Position numbers and translations under genes: made by a program. From positions 1 through 36,416 of the IMG/VR virus record IMGVR_UViG_3300045131_001403: a stretch of DNA of 36,416 nucleotides; one strand, 5' to 3'. Below the pieces are notes generated by a model. The model was not told the DNA's origin, did no database searches, and was given only the letters and a program-made list of their open reading frames with translations. Source of the stretch: a virus. How positions within the stretch are numbered: position 1 is the first letter of the stretch; every line of letters starts with the position of its first letter. Below are positions 7,976 through 14,794 of the stretch, in pieces.

Positions 7976-8266
7976 ATGAGTGGCGGGGCATTCGACTATA
8001 TGAATCTTCGTTTGAGGGACATCGTGCTGACCATAGATGACGTGGTGGAGAAAAGCAAATCCGGCGTGAAGGATGAATATGGCTTCTGTCCTAGATACAG
8101 CAAAGAAACCTTGAAGGAGCTTTCAAGGATTTCCCAAGAGTGCAAACTGCTGTACCACACCCTGCACATAGCCGACTATCTATTGTCGGATGACACAAGC
8201 GAGGACACATTCATAGACGAGATTAAAAAACACAGAAAAAACAAAAAGGTGCTGAGTGTCATCTAA
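7976..8266 (+). CDS. conserved small phage protein (MSGGAFDY type)
   Basis: A 96-residue protein starting MSGGAFDYMNLRL, an N-terminus I recognise from many small phage proteins of unknown function. The start at ATG 7976 follows a G-rich ribosome site (GGGGGGG, about 7 bases upstream); the frame is open further upstream but overlaps the helicase there. The rest is mostly charged helix with a Lys-rich end. It lies between helicase and primase and overlaps the primase start, so it is probably co-translated with them. Confidence 0.72.
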   Translation: MSGGAFDYMNLRLRDIVLTIDDVVEKSKSGVKDEYGFCPRYSKETLKELSRISQECKLLYHTLHIADYLLSDDTSEDTFIDEIKKHRKNKKVLSVI

Positions 8267-9089
8267 ATTAGAATCTTTCCTATTTAGGAACAATGTCGAT
8301 CATAAGATCAACCACGGATGGATACAGTTCCCATGTCCATTCTGCGATGACACACATCGACACGCCGCATTCTCGCCTACTGGGGCATGCACATGTTTCA
8401 AATGCGGGAAACTGAAACCAGTGAAAACATTAATGGCTTTAGCCAAGTGCTCCTTTGAAGATGCTGTTTCCGCATTGAATCTTCATCATAAGGATTTCGA
8501 TTCGGAAGTGGAGAGAAAAGCCGTGGAGTTCACATGGCCATCTAGGACTATCGATATAGAGGAGTCCCACTATGAATATCTAAAAGGACGGAGAATAAAG
8601 AATTCCGTGATAAAGGAATTCGGTCTAAGGGCGACGAACCACCTATCGCTTATTCCGCACTCGATTGTCATACCTGTTAGAAAAGACGGAAGGAATGTCT
8701 CTTGGACTACACGCTCCATACTACCTTCCGCTGAAATACGCTATCTCACGTGTCCGAAGGAAAAGGAGGTGGAATCGATTAAAGACTGTCTTCTAGGGTG
8801 GGAATTCACTGGAAGCAAGGTAATACTGGTGGAAGGGCCTTTCGACGCTCTACGTATCGGGAAAGGGGCTGTGGCGGCATTTGGCAAGGTGTTGAGCAAA
8901 GAGCAGATCAAAATGCTGCAAACGAAATCCATGGTGTTCGTCTGCATGGACAAAGGGGAACACACAACAATGTCGAAAATGTCTATGCAACTGTATCCTT
9001 GCAGGGTGAACAACATATATTTAGATGCGAAGGATGCTGGGGAAGCGGATGAGGAGGAGATTCAGGAACTAAGAAATCTAATCAAATAG
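8256..9089 (+). CDS. DNA primase (CHC2 zinc finger plus Toprim)
   Basis: A 277-residue primase that would make RNA primers at the fork for the DnaB-like helicase encoded further right. The N-terminal zinc-binding region has CPFC near residue 27 and CTCFKC near 45. The Toprim core has VILVEGPFDAL with the catalytic Glu, then FVCMDKGE, where the usual DxD is reduced to a single Asp, so the metal site is degenerate or I have misaligned it. It is shorter than bacterial DnaG and lacks a helicase-binding C-terminal domain. The GTG start at 8256 has AAGGTG close upstream and overlaps the preceding gene. Confidence 0.85.
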   Translation: MSSKLESFLFRNNVDHKINHGWIQFPCPFCDDTHRHAAFSPTGACTCFKCGKLKPVKTLMALAKCSFEDAVSALNLHHKDFDSEVERKAVEFTWPSRTIDIEESHYEYLKGRRIKNSVIKEFGLRATNHLSLIPHSIVIPVRKDGRNVSWTTRSILPSAEIRYLTCPKEKEVESIKDCLLGWEFTGSKVILVEGPFDALRIGKGAVAAFGKVLSKEQIKMLQTKSMVFVCMDKGEHTTMSKMSMQLYPCRVNNIYLDAKDAGEADEEEIQELRNLIK

Positions 9090-9097
9090 GAATGAAA

Positions 9098-9337
9098 ATG
9101 GAACCTAAAACAACAAAAATTGTTGTAAAGAGAAAGAATAAAGACGGGATTGATATAAAGTATGAGTATGAATATATGTATTCCTTTGTAAAAGGAGTTG
9201 ATGGAAGAACAAAAGTGCATGAATCAGACCTACCAGCACGACCATACAATAGCAGACGGAGCATGAAATATATAAAAAGCAAAGGAAAAAGAAGACTCCG
9301 ATATCCTATCAATGATGTGCCTTTGAAGGATGAATGA
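9098..9337 (+). CDS. small basic protein, unknown function
   Basis: A 79-residue, strongly basic protein. I prefer ATG 9098 because AGGA directly abuts the other candidate ATG at 9092. It contains many Lys/Arg (KIVVKRKNKDG, KSKGKRRLRYP) and a Tyr-rich stretch, suggesting nucleic-acid contact, but no known domain. It is the last gene of the rightward helicase-primase unit; the terminator starts one base after its stop. Confidence 0.62.
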   Translation: MEPKTTKIVVKRKNKDGIDIKYEYEYMYSFVKGVDGRTKVHESDLPARPYNSRRSMKYIKSKGKRRLRYPINDVPLKDE

Positions 9338-9338
9338 A

Positions 9339-9376
9339 AAAAAGCCTGATAGACTGTGACATCTATCAGGCTTTTT
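9339..9376. terminator. bidirectional intrinsic terminator
   Basis: A perfect 15-bp stem, AAAAAGCCTGATAGA (9339-9353) with TCTATCAGGCTTTTT (9362-9376), around an 8-base loop. The stem carries an A-run on one side and a T-run on the other, so it can stop transcription from both directions. It sits between the convergent operons ending at 9337 (+) and 9396 (-). Confidence 0.93.
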
Positions 9377-9395
9377 ATTTGTCTTTGTGGGAATC

Positions 9396-9620
9396 CTACT
9401 CCATAGCGTCATACACTTCGTAAAGCACTTCAAGCGCATGTTCCTCCGCTACCGAAGGAACATATTCGACCTGATTCTCCTCGCAAATCTCTTTGGAAAT
9501 TTCAACGGACTCCAAATAGAGTAGTTCCAGCGCGCAGGTCAACTTATCCACTATGGACATGTGATGCCCACTTAGTTTTGCAACTACATCCTCTTTATTG
9601 ATATGTCTATGTTTTATCAT
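9396..9620 (-). CDS. small acidic helical protein, unknown function
   Basis: A 74-residue protein, last gene of the leftward early operon. The frame is open from 9689, but that start overlaps the upstream gene by 47 bp with no ribosome site. ATG 9620 (MIKHRHINKED) has AAAGGG about 10 bases upstream. The C-terminal half is Glu-rich and helical (ELLYLESVEISKEICEENQ). No recognisable domain. Its stop lies 20 bases from the shared terminator. Confidence 0.6.
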   Translation of the reverse strand: MIKHRHINKEDVVAKLSGHHMSIVDKLTCALELLYLESVEISKEICEENQVEYVPSVAEEHALEVLYEVYDAME

Positions 9621-9642
9621 ATTCAAAGACCCTTTTTCAACA

Positions 9643-9939
9643 TCACTTAAAAGATTTTTTGCATGTTTTAATGATGTTTGGAAGATCATTTAAGAACAGT
9701 GCGAACGCCTCTAACTGATCATATGTCACCACCATATCATACACAGCATCATCGACGCTCCACTCTGGAATCCTTCGTAGCTGCATAAAACACTTATAAT
9801 GCGCCTTCATATCCTTTTTCAATGTGAAATCGAACATTCGAAAATACTTCTGTCTTTTTGTAATGGTTTTTCCACAGATGTCGCATTTGTGTGTCTTCTT
9901 TTTGGCGCAGTACATGTTCAAACGTGTTTTGTTGCTCAT
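9643..9939 (-). CDS. small zinc-finger-like protein, unknown function
   Basis: A 98-residue protein. Residues 12-50 hold CDICGK and, about 25 residues later, HYKCF, which could form a treble-clef-like zinc site. The C-terminal part is hydrophobic-helical (YDQLEAFALFLNDLPNII) with a basic tail. The start at ATG 9939 has AAGGAATCC just upstream. It is part of the leftward operon read from the promoter at 12111-12139. Confidence 0.65.
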   Translation of the reverse strand: MSNKTRLNMYCAKKKTHKCDICGKTITKRQKYFRMFDFTLKKDMKAHYKCFMQLRRIPEWSVDDAVYDMVVTYDQLEAFALFLNDLPNIIKTCKKSFK

Positions 9940-9965
9940 GAGGATTCCTTCTATTGTGTTTTGAC

Positions 9966-10349
9966 TTACTTACCCTTGTGCTCAAACTGTCTTTTCCGTT
10001 CCCTGTATTGATTTTTTGGTGTTTCTAAATTCTGATTCCGTTCGAAAATATGTTGTAGACGTTTGCAGGTCTCCGTTCTAGGATTGTCAACACCCAACTC
10101 AGTCACGGAGATGACTTGAACATCTATTGTGGGGCCATAGGACATCTCTTTGCAGTCCAATCTGTATGTCACACTCAGTCTCATTCCTTTTTGAATGAAC
10201 ATGAACTCATTGCAGCGGTAGAATGGTACCCGCGTTATGGATTCTCTGTCATTGTCGTCCTCCACAATGAAAAGACTATATGGACGGCCCTTTGAAGTCT
10301 TCTTCTCCAAAATATCCACGACCACGCCTTCGAAAGTGTAATAATTCAT
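9966..10349 (-). CDS. probable OB-fold protein, unknown function
   Basis: A 127-residue protein. The N-terminal pattern (FEGVVVDILEKKTSKGRPYSL, then FIVEDD) is a run of alternating strands like the start of an OB fold, the domain of many ssDNA-binding proteins. It resembles the N-terminus of the operon's first gene (CEGVILDCFPVKSKAGKTYHH), so the two may be paralogues. The C-terminus is basic (QYRERKRQFEHKGK). The start at 10349 has GAGGAC upstream. A nucleic-acid role is inference only. Confidence 0.6.
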   Translation of the reverse strand: MNYYTFEGVVVDILEKKTSKGRPYSLFIVEDDNDRESITRVPFYRCNEFMFIQKGMRLSVTYRLDCKEMSYGPTIDVQVISVTELGVDNPRTETCKRLQHIFERNQNLETPKNQYRERKRQFEHKGK

Positions 10350-10621
10350 TTGTCCTCGATTTTTTTGATGAGGGAAACCATGGAATTGGAAGCATTACGA
10401 AACTCTTTGGAGGCATGTTCCACATTTCGTCGTAAAAGACAGGAGACCTTCTTCAAGACTTTCAACATTGATGGAGCATGCGCTATCAGACGGGCATTGG
10501 CTCTCGTCTCCTCGGGATTCTCCTGAGAGCAATACACCTCGCATATTTCAGAATTTTTAGTAAGGACGGAAGTCATACTAGGACAGACATGCACCATCCA
10601 TTTTCCTTTTGTGTGTCTCAT
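10346..10621 (-). CDS. conserved phage protein (HTxGxW ... ANARLIAxAP family)
   Basis: A 91-residue member of a very widespread family of small phage proteins. The signatures are an N-terminal HTKGKW and a central ANARLIAHAPSMLKVLK. Function is unknown. I start it at ATG 10621 (GGAG upstream) so that HTKGKW follows the initiator, as in other members; the open frame extends to 10663. A second member lies on the opposite strand at 14964-15239 (HTPGSW, ANAKLIAAAPEML). Carrying two divergent copies suggests paralogues acquired separately. Confidence 0.75.
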   Translation of the reverse strand: MRHTKGKWMVHVCPSMTSVLTKNSEICEVYCSQENPEETRANARLIAHAPSMLKVLKKVSCLLRRNVEHASKEFRNASNSMVSLIKKIEDK

Positions 10622-10914
10622 TGTTCGCTCTCCGTTGATTTCTCCGAGATGAATTCCGGACATGGGAAACGATGCCCATTGGGAATCACAGTATTGAAAT
10701 AATACACATATGTGACAGCTCTGACGATAATTTTAGTGACCTCATCGACTGCCTTAGGAGAAGGTTTCCTCGCACCCTCCCATGTGAACATCGTGAATGA
10801 TTCGTCTGTGCCCTCCTTAATAAATTCCAACGCCCATTCAGTCTCCTGCTTACAAAATGTGTTTCTTCTCTTGTGTAGATGACTGGTGTATCTAACGGAG
10901 TTTTTACTGGACAT
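10618..10914 (-). CDS. small protein, unknown function
   Basis: A 98-residue protein with AAGGAAG before ATG 10914. Its stop overlaps the next start by four bases. It has a basic N-terminus (SHLHKRRNTFCK), an aromatic centre (FTMFTWEGARKPSP) and FNTVIPNGHRFPCPEF near the end. I recognise no family. Confidence 0.62.
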   Translation of the reverse strand: MSSKNSVRYTSHLHKRRNTFCKQETEWALEFIKEGTDESFTMFTWEGARKPSPKAVDEVTKIIVRAVTYVYYFNTVIPNGHRFPCPEFISEKSTESEQ

Positions 10915-11257
10915 GTGATTTTCTTCCTTTTTTATGTAGTCTCATAAGAGAAATGATCTCCATTCGAGACCAATTAAGCAGTTTTATTGTTTTTCTTGTG
11001 TGAAGCAGCATCTCCTCTCTAGCGATTCGTGTGGCTATGTCATAAGCATATAAAAGCTCCTCCTTGGAAGCTGGCTCATCGCACAGCAATCTGACTATGA
11101 CATTTTTGGCCTCTCGAAAAAGAATATGAAGACGTACCGTATGCAGTTCCAAACTTTCATCACGGAGCATATTGGCTAGATGATAACCATTGGGAACTCC
11201 TTTCCGACACTTGTAGCAATCAATTTCCTCGCATACGCAGCAACTCTTCTTTTTCAT
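10904..11257 (-). CDS. small Cys-cluster protein, putative zinc binding
   Basis: A 117-residue protein. The N-terminus carries CCVCEEIDCYKCRKGVPNGY, a four-cysteine cluster matching the one in the protein at 486-722 (CLNCE...CHKCYDGIP). I choose ATG 11257 because it places the cluster at the N-terminus as in that paralogue, although the ribosome site (AAAGG) is about 12 bases away. A longer start at 11326, with GGAGG only 3 bases upstream, cannot be excluded. The rest is helical and Leu/Arg-rich. Confidence 0.58.
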   Translation of the reverse strand: MKKKSCCVCEEIDCYKCRKGVPNGYHLANMLRDESLELHTVRLHILFREAKNVIVRLLCDEPASKEELLYAYDIATRIAREEMLLHTRKTIKLLNWSRMEIISLMRLHKKGRKSHVQ

Positions 11258-11495
11258 GGAGGGAATTAACCTTTCTAGCTTGACGGAGAATGTTGATGGT
11301 ATGCTCCTCTTGATAGAGGAAATCATAATCCTCCAATTCTAAAATCATATCCACAAGTTTCGTCGTATGATATTTAATGAGTTTCTTAATGTTCTTCTTG
11401 CTCAATCTATCATTCATGACGGAGATTTGGTATCCATTGGAGATGACTTCCAATGACACCACGGTGGAACCATTCTCTACGGTGAAGTAATCCAT
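11220..11495 (-). CDS. small protein, unknown function
   Basis: A 91-residue protein. ATG 11495 shares bases with the stop of the upstream gene (TGATG), and AGGAG lies 9 bases upstream; an in-frame TTG one codon earlier is also possible. The N-terminal half looks beta-rich (FTVENGSTVVSLEVISNGY), the C-terminal half helical and charged. No domain recognised. It overlaps the following gene by about 38 bp. Confidence 0.6.
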   Translation of the reverse strand: MDYFTVENGSTVVSLEVISNGYQISVMNDRLSKKNIKKLIKYHTTKLVDMILELEDYDFLYQEEHTINILRQARKVNSLHEKEELLRMRGN

Positions 11496-12067
11496 CAAAG
11501 AACACTCCTATTGACTGTGTATGGATAAACGCCGATGTTCGGTGTTGGGTAGTTGTCATTCCAACAGGATTTAACTACACCCTCCACCTCTAAAATCATC
11601 CACTTTTTTATCCAATCATATTGAGGGCTCTTATAAATGGATACTGATGGTAGTCGGGAGTCATTCAAATCTCCTATGGTAAAAAATTCCATATGCACTG
11701 AATGAGAATTTCTTACTGTATGTTGTTTTCTTATTTCATAAACTGTGTCTTTCAATCTAACAACGTTTGATGCTTTATTTTGGATTCTATTCTCCAAAGG
11801 AATGCTTATTAGAGGATTTATATCCAACACGGGAAGAAATGTGTATGAGCTTGTATTACATCTTGTGAATAATGTTCTGACTTCAAATGTGATTTGAACT
11901 GGAGTTGGAGTATTGGAAACGGAAATTTTATCCTCCACTTGAAAACATAGATCCTCCTCTCCATCCTCAATAAGACTTTTGACTCGAATGTGGTGATATG
12001 TCTTCCCAGCTTTGGATTTTACAGGGAAGCAATCCAGTATCACACCCTCACAAACACAGTTCTGCAT
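11495..12067 (-). CDS. probable OB-fold protein, first gene of the leftward operon
   Basis: A 190-residue protein with AAAGGAG ahead of ATG 12067, the strongest ribosome site of this operon. Residues 5-25 (CVCEGVILDCFPVKSKAGK) resemble those of the protein at 9966-10349, and the alternating hydrophobic pattern fits an OB-like barrel. The rest is beta-rich with no catalytic motif. As the promoter-proximal gene it should be strongly expressed early. A ssDNA-binding or nuclease-inhibitor role is possible but unproven. Confidence 0.65.
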   Translation of the reverse strand: MQNCVCEGVILDCFPVKSKAGKTYHHIRVKSLIEDGEEDLCFQVEDKISVSNTPTPVQITFEVRTLFTRCNTSSYTFLPVLDINPLISIPLENRIQNKASNVVRLKDTVYEIRKQHTVRNSHSVHMEFFTIGDLNDSRLPSVSIYKSPQYDWIKKWMILEVEGVVKSCWNDNYPTPNIGVYPYTVNRSVL

Positions 12068-12110
12068 GTCTCGCTCCTTTAGTTTTTCTTATTTGTCCTC
12101 TTTGACTTGA

Positions 12111-12139
12111 TTATAGTATAAAACACACTCCTTGTCAAT
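12111..12139 (-). promoter_or_regulatory. consensus sigma-70/sigma-A promoter, leftward operon
   Basis: On the minus strand, TTGACA (12139-12134), a 17-base spacer and TATAAT (12116-12111): a perfect consensus. Transcription would start near 12104, about 37 bases before ATG 12067. The -35 is preceded by CTA, giving CTATTGACA, a context shared with three other promoters in this window. Confidence 0.92.
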
Positions 12140-12207
12140 AGCGGAAGAGTACTTTTATTCAATATTTTTAATTAGAGAAAATATAAGAAAGAAAAGAAAG
12201 AATAAAA

Positions 12208-12588
12208 AACGGCCCATAGTAAAAATATTTTTCTTAAACGGCACAATGAAAAATGAATTTTGAAACGGAAAATATTTCTTCTTAATGATTTTTTCTTTTA
12301 AATGAAAAATGAATTTTGAAACGGAAAGTATTTCTTCTTAATGATTTTTTCTTTTAAATGAAAAATGAATTTTGAAACGGAAAGTATTTCTTCTTAATGA
12401 TTTTTTCTTTTAAATGAAAAATGAATTTTGAAACGGAAAATATTTCTTCTTCTATAAATAAAACTTTATTTATAACGGAAAAGTGTTTATTTATTTTTCT
12501 ACAAATGTAATTTTATTTCTTGAAACGGGAATTATATTTGATGTGAATTGTCTTTTTTTCCTATCCGGAGAAATATATTTTCTAACGG
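12208..12588 (+). repeat. nine same-strand AACGG motifs (iteron-like)
   Basis: AACGG starts at 12208, 12237, 12264, 12320, 12376, 12432, 12474, 12524 and 12584, always on the plus strand and often followed by AAAA/GTATTT. The surrounding DNA is very AT-rich, so this many GC-containing pentamers in one orientation is notable. Spacings are 29, 27, 56, 56, 56, 42, 50 and 60 bases. The motif continues outside the exact tandem repeat, so it may be the protein-binding core. Confidence 0.75.
12246..12451 (+). repeat. tandem 56-bp direct repeats (three full plus 38 bp)
   Basis: Units start at 12246, 12302 and 12358, with a partial unit at 12414-12451. Each begins ATGAAAAATGAATTTTGAAA and contains AACGG. 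Units 2 and 3 differ from units 1 and 4 by one base (GTATTT versus ATATTT). There are no variable spacers, so this is not a CRISPR array. Confidence 0.95.
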
Positions 12589-12620
12589 AATTATAGGTAC
12601 TTTGAAAATCGATGACAGTG

Positions 12621-12640
12621 TGATATACGTTAGTATATCA
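12621..12640. repeat. perfect 8-bp inverted repeat, loop GTTA
   Basis: TGATATAC (12621-12628) pairs with GTATATCA (12633-12640) around GTTA. It lies just beyond the AACGG array and has the same geometry as the hairpin at 12657-12676. Confidence 0.8.
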
Positions 12641-12656
12641 TAACGTGGAAGGGAAT

Positions 12657-12676
12657 AATGACTCGTAAGAGTCATT
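12657..12676. repeat. perfect 8-bp inverted repeat, loop GTAA
   Basis: AATGACTC (12657-12664) pairs with GAGTCATT (12669-12676) around GTAA. Arm length and loop length match the element 36 bases upstream, but the arm sequence is different. No T-run follows, so it is not an obvious terminator. Confidence 0.8.
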
Positions 12677-12876
12677 GTGACATTTCTCTCTCTTTTATTT
12701 AGTATAATAGTTCTCTGTTTGGCTATTGGTAGGTAGTAATTCTTAATTCTTAATACAATACGCAAGTATCATGCCAAAACACAGGTTTTAGAAAAAAATA
12801 TCAAAAATAATTTACAGCCTTTTCCACACCTTCTTTCCTCCATGATATCCAACACCTATTCCAACTCAATATTCCC

Positions 12877-12890
12877 CCTTATATATAAGG
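12877..12890. repeat. 14-bp perfect palindrome
   Basis: CCTTATATATAAGG is fully self-complementary and could bind a symmetric dimer or melt easily because of its TATATATA core. Confidence 0.65.
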
Positions 12891-13097
12891 TATAGGAAAA
12901 GCACACGCCCCGACGATATCGACAAACTCTCCACAGTACCAAAAACAATCGATTTAAGGTATCTCCCGCTTCAAAACATGGTGTCACCCGTATCTGTAGT
13001 AGGTTTAGCTTCTTTAAGCCTGTAAAGCCCTTCAAAACACCCTTAAAAAGGAACAGCCTCAAAAACAACTATTTTAGATAATTTTCCCGTTCCTCTA

Positions 13098-13126
13098 TTG
13101 ACAGCTTAAGGTTCCTGTGATATAAT
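13098..13126 (+). promoter_or_regulatory. consensus sigma-70/sigma-A promoter, rightward operon
   Basis: TTGACA (13098-13103), 17 bases, TATAAT (13121-13126): perfect consensus. Transcription would start near 13133, leaving a leader of about 120 bases before ATG 13253. The leader carries a strong AAAGGAGG (13161-13168) with no good start codon at the right distance. The -35 context is again CTATTGACAG. Confidence 0.92.
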
Positions 13127-13252
13127 AACGACGTAAAGAAAAAACGAGTAAAACAAAAAGAAAGGAGGTTCTGAAAAAGAAGAGTTGTTTTTGTTAATGA
13201 GTCATCATTAAAAGTTATTAAATCCCGAAATCCGATATGAGGTGATGCTGTT

Positions 13253-13474
13253 ATGGATAGTTCATTAAGCGTAGAGAGTATTATGGAGATCATCAAATCC
13301 CGCAATTTCATTTCCACTGGAATGGCGGCGAAAGCATTGGGATGCACCACTCCGACGGTGAGACATTTAGTTGATGCAGGAAAGATCATCGCGACTAGAT
13401 CATCCCGCTCCATAAAGATTCATTCACGATCATTGGTCAACTACATAAACAAAAACACCAACAAAGAGGTATGA
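13253..13474 (+). CDS. small helix-turn-helix DNA-binding protein
   Basis: A 73-residue protein with an excisionase/MerR-like helix-turn-helix: residues 22-47 (STGMAAKALGCTTPTVRHLVDAGKI) match the pattern 'AAKxLGxxxxTVRxLxxxGKI', followed by a wing-like RSSRSIKIHSRSLVNYI. It is the first gene after the 13098 promoter and the AT-rich repeat region, so it may bind there as a regulator or replication-initiation factor; that is inference. The start at ATG 13253 has GAGGTGAT upstream. Confidence 0.75.
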   Translation: MDSSLSVESIMEIIKSRNFISTGMAAKALGCTTPTVRHLVDAGKIIATRSSRSIKIHSRSLVNYINKNTNKEV

Positions 13475-13475
13475 A

Positions 13476-13871
13476 ATGCCCCGTTCCGCAGTTTCATATT
13501 TAGAATGGCTGCATCTCGATCCCGCCACGAAGGAATGCCAATCCGCCAAATTGACGAAGAAGTTGAAAGAGATCAATGAGGCGATGACTATGAGAAGGAG
13601 GACGGACAAGGAGCTTACGAAGTGGATGCGGGACATTAGATGTCTTTTAGACAGCGTGGAGTATGATTCCGCATCCAAAGTTCTTGATTGGTACTCCACG
13701 GTTGTCGGAGGAAAGTTCATTCCCGTCATTCTTTGCGGAAAGAGTTTCTTGGACAAGTATGACAAGCTCGTAGCTTCCATGGATAGGCGTTCCGTATGTG
13801 GATTCGTGGAGTCCGACACAATTGATTTCGACTCTATGCAGGAGGTCATGGCGGTAAGCAGAAGGGGATGA
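13476..13871 (+). CDS. conserved phage early protein, unknown function
   Basis: A 131-residue protein with AGAGG before ATG 13476, one base after the HTH gene. The motif WYSTVVGGKFIPVILCGKSFLDKYDKL resembles a segment (W-Y...FIP...SGKSFREKF) I associate with phage proteins next to replication genes in Gram-positive hosts. The N-terminal half is charged and helical. Adjacency to the HTH gene suggests they work together, possibly in replication initiation. No catalytic motif. Confidence 0.6.
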   Translation: MPRSAVSYLEWLHLDPATKECQSAKLTKKLKEINEAMTMRRRTDKELTKWMRDIRCLLDSVEYDSASKVLDWYSTVVGGKFIPVILCGKSFLDKYDKLVASMDRRSVCGFVESDTIDFDSMQEVMAVSRRG

Positions 13872-13872
13872 C

Positions 13873-14127
13873 ATGGATTCGATAATAGAAAGCCTTTGCG
13901 AGTCTTGTGATAAGTTGGATAGGAAAGTACAAAAATATGAACAGTTGTATCATTCCGCCATAAATGAGTTGAACGACCTCCAAGGACAATTTAATTCCGT
14001 TTTTGTAGAAAAAACAGCTCTTTTAGAAGAAAAAGAAAAATTACTGATAGAGCTGCATAATTACAAATGCGAACTGGATTATTTTAGATGGTCTCTAATC
14101 AGGAAAAAACCTAAAAGAAAGGTGTGA
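13873..14127 (+). CDS. small coiled-coil protein
   Basis: An 84-residue protein, one base after the previous gene, with GGGGATG before ATG 13873. Residues 10-75 form a long heptad-rich helix (LDRKVQKYEQLYHSAINEL, EEKEKLLIELHNYKCEL), ending in a very basic tail (RKKPKRKV). Probably an oligomeric scaffold or DNA-contacting protein; function unknown. Confidence 0.65.
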   Translation: MDSIIESLCESCDKLDRKVQKYEQLYHSAINELNDLQGQFNSVFVEKTALLEEKEKLLIELHNYKCELDYFRWSLIRKKPKRKV

Positions 14128-14129
14128 GT

Positions 14130-14513
14130 ATGGACACCACATTAGACGTGAAATTTACGAGTGTTTTTATTCTTGGCGAGGGTTGTGACAACTTAAACTT
14201 GCTACAGGAATTAAATGAGACCAAGGAGAAACTATTCCGTGCGAAAGCGGACTTGAAGCAGGAGCAAAGCAACTACAACAGCATAAAATCCCGCTTGGCG
14301 GCCAAATATGATGAGTTGGAGACTATTAAAATTGAGCTGGCGGATGCAAATGCACTGATAGCTGAGTTGTCCAAACAAATGAAACAATACAAAAAATCGA
14401 AAGTGTTTGATGAGACTGTGTGTAGAGGGTGTGGCGGAAAAAAGCTCCTTGATCAATTTTTGTGCATGCCTTGTTGGATAAAGTGGAATCAAAATAAATA
14501 TGGTGAGTATTGA
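14130..14513 (+). CDS. coiled-coil protein with C-terminal zinc finger
   Basis: A 127-residue protein. ATG 14130 is preferred over GTG 14124 because AAAGG lies about 7 bases upstream of the ATG but almost touches the GTG. Residues about 25-90 are a coiled coil (LNETKEKLFRAKADLKQEQ); the C-terminus has CRGCGGKKLLDQFLCMPCW, a four-cysteine zinc site. Together with the preceding coiled-coil gene it may form a hetero-oligomer. Unknown function. Confidence 0.65.
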   Translation: MDTTLDVKFTSVFILGEGCDNLNLLQELNETKEKLFRAKADLKQEQSNYNSIKSRLAAKYDELETIKIELADANALIAELSKQMKQYKKSKVFDETVCRGCGGKKLLDQFLCMPCWIKWNQNKYGEY

Positions 14514-14566
14514 TAGCCATGATGTTGATACGTGCATTGAGCAACATGCGGAAATAGGGGTGATAA

Positions 14567-14794
14567 ATGAATGTAAGACAAATGTGTGTGTGGCTGTCAA
14601 AGTTTGAAGATCAAGACGCGACAGTGTTGGTAGTCGAGCACAGCTGGGGCTATTATGATCAAGGAGGAACTGCCACAATCGTTACGTTTGACCCTGAAAA
14701 ACATGCAGACTATACCGATTTTCGGGAAAACCAATTTGTATCTAACGAACACAAAAACGGGAGAACTCTATTGCTGGGGGCGATTGACAAATGA
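14567..14794 (+). CDS. conserved small phage protein, unknown function
   Basis: A 75-residue protein with AGGGGTGAT before ATG 14567. The layout (N-terminal VRQMCVWLSKFEDQDATVLV, a glycine-rich middle and a C-terminal RTLLLG) matches a common group of small phage proteins of unknown function. From here to 17279 nearly every gene overlaps the next through ATGA, and codon choice looks different from the flanks (more CGC/CGA/CGG arginine codons). Confidence 0.62.
   Translation: MNVRQMCVWLSKFEDQDATVLVVEHSWGYYDQGGTATIVTFDPEKHADYTDFRENQFVSNEHKNGRTLLLGAIDK

Larger units (their letters stand above)
12068..13252. other. AT-rich intergenic control region, candidate replication origin
   Basis: A 1.2-kb stretch without a convincing gene, between divergent operons. 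It holds the leftward promoter (12111-12139), tandem 56-bp repeats (12246-12451), nine AACGG motifs (12208-12588), two 8-bp-arm hairpins (12621-12640, 12657-12676), a palindrome (12877-12890) and the rightward promoter (13098-13126). Short open frames on the minus strand (12532-12765 and 12856-13068) lack ribosome sites and look accidental. Iterons beside AT-rich DNA in a divergent early region are typical of phage origins, but this is inference. Confidence 0.5.

Noticed and set aside
12246-12451. Tandem repeats as a CRISPR array
   Set aside because: The 56-bp units abut directly with no variable spacers, and no cas genes are present.
12532-12765. Minus-strand open frame in the AT-rich gap
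   Set aside because: No ribosome site, unusual composition, and it spans both hairpins.
12856-13068. Minus-strand open frame before the rightward promoter
   Set aside because: It begins at a TTG without a ribosome site and runs through a palindrome; no family resemblance.
12941-13094. Imperfect 120-bp-spaced duplication (both copies begin AAAAACAA)
   Set aside because: Similarity after the first eight bases is only moderate in AT-rich DNA, so chance is likely.
14499-14606. 35-residue frame starting MVSIDSHDV
   Set aside because: It overlaps genes on both sides in another frame and has no ribosome site.
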